Assembly (NCBI RefSeq): GCF_002607855.1
Contig: NZ_AWQQ01000008.1
Location: 1-8,551 of the forward strand
DNA length: 8,551 nucleotides
Reading direction: 5' to 3'
From: Desulforamulus profundi
Lineage (GTDB): Bacteria; Bacillota_B; Desulfotomaculia; Desulfotomaculales; Desulfotomaculaceae
Shown here piece after piece: positions 7,415 through 8,551 of the stretch. A program made the translations under genes and the position numbers. The notes under the pieces were generated by a model. That model had not been told where the DNA came from. It made no database searches and saw only the letters and a list, made by a program, of their open reading frames with translations. The number at the start of each line of letters is the position of its first letter. Within the stretch, counting starts at the first letter, position 1.

Positions 7415-8050
7415 TTATTCTTTGTTTTTTTGCTTTTCTTTAATCTTTTTAACATCTTCTATAACTTGTTGTTTAATTTTTTCCTTCTCTTCATCAGATA
7501 ATGTTGCAATTAGGCTTTCCGCACTCATGCTAATACTCCGCAAGGTATTGTTATCCCAAAGACTGATACCGTAGGTGATTTGAGTCTGGTCTCTAGGATC
7601 ATCAAAATAAGAATTGTACCAACCAATGTATGATGTGCCAGAGTATATTTGATAAGCTCCGGCTGCAGTTTTAAGTATGGTGCTACTAAAACCAGCTGCT
7701 CTTCCTACATAACCATAGTGCATATTACCAAGGTCTTCTCCTGATTTAATATTTCCTTTGAAATAGTACAAAGAAGATGTTCCATAGGTACGTTTGTAGT
7801 CCCAAGCTCCCCCAGACTTTACTTTACTGGCAAAATACTCACCAGTAGCTAGTGGGTAAGTTCCTTGTCCTTTTTCGACCTGAGCATAATAAGCGATATT
7901 TGCGGCGTTACTAATCATTTTTTGACTGAAGCTAGAAGTAATGTCCGGATAATCAACTTGCGGGGTTACAATACCTGCAAATGCGTTCATGCAATAAGAC
8001 AGTAACATTATGCTGGAAATAATAATTGCCATTAAAGATTTTCTTTTCAT
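7415..8050 (-). CDS. Secreted protein with polymorphic toxin type 44 (Ntox44) domain
   Basis: A 211-residue protein from ATG 8050; TTG at 8053 is also possible, but AAGGA spaced 7 bases from the ATG favours 8050. It starts with a clear signal peptide (KRKSLMAIIISSIMLLSYCMNAFA) ending in AFA, so it should be exported by Sec. The middle matches the Ntox44 toxin domain: GGAWDYKRTYG, GEDLGNMHYGYVGRAAGF, TAAGAYQIYSGT and YFDDPRDQTQITYGISLWDN (about residues 80-169). Ntox44 is usually the C-terminal tip of large polymorphic toxins and has been predicted to be a nuclease; I know of no activity shown for standalone forms. Here it stands alone, without a delivery domain, and is followed by a charged, probably helical tail (DEEKEKIKQQVIEDVKKIKEK). 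It may be a secreted antibacterial effector or a domesticated extracellular protein. It lies upstream of the DUF5412-type gene. Confidence 0.78.
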   Translation of the reverse strand: MKRKSLMAIIISSIMLLSYCMNAFAGIVTPQVDYPDITSSFSQKMISNAANIAYYAQVEKGQGTYPLATGEYFASKVKSGGAWDYKRTYGTSSLYYFKGNIKSGEDLGNMHYGYVGRAAGFSSTILKTAAGAYQIYSGTSYIGWYNSYFDDPRDQTQITYGISLWDNNTLRSISMSAESLIATLSDEEKEKIKQQVIEDVKKIKEKQKNKE

Positions 8051-8122
8051 CAATGCTTCCTTCCTCTCTTTTTTAACTTTTTCTTAGTTTGTAAGTGCAT
8101 ATCTTTTTAGCATTCACCCCCC

Positions 8123-8140
8123 TTTTATCTATAGATAAAA
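8123..8140. promoter_or_regulatory. 18-bp perfect palindrome in the Ntox44 gene leader
   Basis: TTTTATCTATAGATAAAA is a perfect palindrome just downstream of the predicted transcription start. It is flanked on the minus strand by CTCCTCC on one side and a G-run on the other, so the RNA could extend the stem. Either an operator for a dimeric repressor or an mRNA hairpin would fit. Confidence 0.4.
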
Positions 8141-8156
8141 TAAAGGAGGAGTTGGT

Positions 8157-8185
8157 TTTATAAACTTATCGCCTTATTGTGACAT
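8157..8185 (-). promoter_or_regulatory. Predicted promoter of the Ntox44-protein gene
   Basis: On the minus strand, ATGTCA (8180-8185) and TATAAA (8157-8162) are 17 bases apart, four and five matches of six to the housekeeping consensus. The transcript would start near 8150, leaving a leader of about 100 bases that contains the palindrome at 8123-8140. Confidence 0.4.
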
Positions 8186-8223
8186 TATTTGCACCCATAT
8201 TAATAAGAGGAATCAAATCGTAA

Positions 8224-8242
8224 TGTGTAGAAATATTACACA
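8224..8242. promoter_or_regulatory. Inverted repeat TGTGTA-N7-TACACA
   Basis: Perfect 6-base arms about 40 bases upstream of the predicted Ntox44 promoter -35, suitable for a dimeric regulator. It has no assigned protein. The remaining sequence from 8186 to about 8296 shows no gene. Confidence 0.25.
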
Positions 8243-8295
8243 AAATTTCCAAAACCTCTTAGGGGGCTACTATGTCTATATTTAAAAAGCTTTTT

Positions 8296-8464
8296 CACTA
8301 GCGTTGCATAAATAAATTTCCAAAATGTCAATATCTAAAATTCTAGAAAAAACCAATAAATCATTGTTTTTCCAGCAATATCCTGTAAAAATGATTAAAA
8401 TCTCCTTATAATTGAGGTATAACAGGTAGTCCTGTCCATAATCTCAAAAATAAGGAGACATCGC
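8296..8464 (+). mobile_element. Probable 5' non-coding end of the IS4-family element
   Basis: This stretch upstream of the IS4-type start codon contains no gene. The insertion-sequence tip probably lies near 8296-8310 (CACTAGCGTTGCATAAATAA), just after the palindrome AAAAAGCTTTTT at 8284-8295. I cannot fix the tip because the other end of the element is not in the window. Confidence 0.35.
8401..8458 (+). promoter_or_regulatory. IS4-type leader: ribosome-site-hiding stem overlapping the -10 box
   Basis: TCTCCTTAT (8401-8409) is the exact complement of ATAAGGAGA (8450-8458), which contains the ribosome binding site of the IS4-type transposase. Inside this stem nest TTGAG/CTCAA (8412-8416, 8443-8447), TAT/ATA, and ACAGG/CCTGT (8422-8426, 8431-8435) with a TAGT loop, about 22 paired bases in all. 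A perfect TATAAT sits at 8407-8412, so native transcription would start near 8419, after the blocking left arm. Only transcripts entering from upstream would hold the full structure. The -35 region is weak. The pairing is seen; the regulatory role is inferred. Confidence 0.6.
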
Positions 8465-8551
8465 ATGGACAAGGATACCAATAAATCCACATATAATCAA
8501 CTGTTTCAAGCAATTTATAACGAAAAATTTTTAAGCAATGTCAAAGAATCG
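8465..8551 (+). pseudogene. IS4-family transposase, start of the gene (DUF4372-type N-terminus)
   Basis: This is the 5' end of a transposase gene that runs off the window and continues in the same frame at position 1. The start is ATG at 8465, preceded by AAGGAG at 8452-8457 with a 7-base spacer, which fixes the start well. The protein begins MDKDTNKSTYNQLFQ, the recognisable opening of the DUF4372 domain found at the N-terminus of many IS4-family DDE transposases in Firmicutes. Joined across the window ends, the protein is about 107 residues, against roughly 400 or more for an intact family member, so the DDE catalytic domain is absent. If the two window ends belong to two different IS copies, this copy could be intact beyond the window. 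The gene has a strongly structured leader (8401-8458). Confidence 0.85.
8517..8551 (+). repeat. 35-base terminal overlap with positions 1-35
   Basis: The last 35 bases are identical to the first 35. The IS4-type reading frame runs across the join without a break, so the overlap is either the closing point of a circle or the shared part of two IS copies. Confidence 0.9.

Noticed and set aside
8143..8151. Strong ribosome-binding-site-like AAGGAGGAG on the plus strand
   Set aside because: No start codon at suitable distance opens a frame of any length; the TTG just after it meets a stop within four codons.
8255..8270. GGGGGCTACTATG as a possible second Tn3 end
   Set aside because: Only the G-run and a few bases resemble the repeat at 234-271, it is in the wrong orientation for the outer end, and the inner blocks are missing.

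Overview
The window looks like a patch of mobile DNA from a low-GC Firmicute. The evidence is AT-rich sequence, strong AGGAG-type ribosome binding sites, and transposase types common in anaerobic Clostridia and relatives; the genus cannot be read from the sequence. Almost everything is transposition machinery, stacked in layers around two small cargo genes. No rRNA, tRNA, CRISPR array or replication gene is visible. The last 35 bases repeat the first 35 exactly, and an open reading frame runs across that join. The window is therefore either one turn of a circle (8516 unique bases) or a stretch bounded by two copies of the same insertion sequence.

Layout. (1) 8465-8551 continuing into 1-272, plus strand: the N-terminal part of an IS4-family (DUF4372-type) transposase. 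It is cut by the 38-bp terminal repeat of a Tn3-family transposon at 234-271. (2) 279-3941, minus strand: the Tn3-family core, a large TnpA followed by an overlapping tyrosine recombinase that should resolve cointegrates. Each gene carries a one-base deletion; the one in tnpA removes the third catalytic acidic residue. (3) 3959-4110: a symmetrical recombination-site candidate beside a good tnpA promoter. (4) 4321-6902: a complete IS21-family element with terminal repeats, istA, istB and a perfect 5-bp target duplication (TCCCT). (5) 6942-8053, minus strand: a small membrane-anchored DUF5412-type protein and a secreted protein with a polymorphic-toxin type 44 (Ntox44) domain. (6) 8054-8464: promoter and structured leader sequence leading into the IS4-type element.

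How the parts fit. Removing the IS21 insertion places the two cargo genes directly upstream of the Tn3 core, all on one strand, which suggests they were transposon cargo. No matching second Tn3 end was found, so the outer boundary on that side is unresolved.

The most interesting regulatory signal is that both insertion sequences have leaders that fold to hide the transposase ribosome binding site. In both, the likely native promoter lies so that only transcripts entering from outside contain the blocking arm. The IS21 copy also has an inward-facing terminator at its other end.
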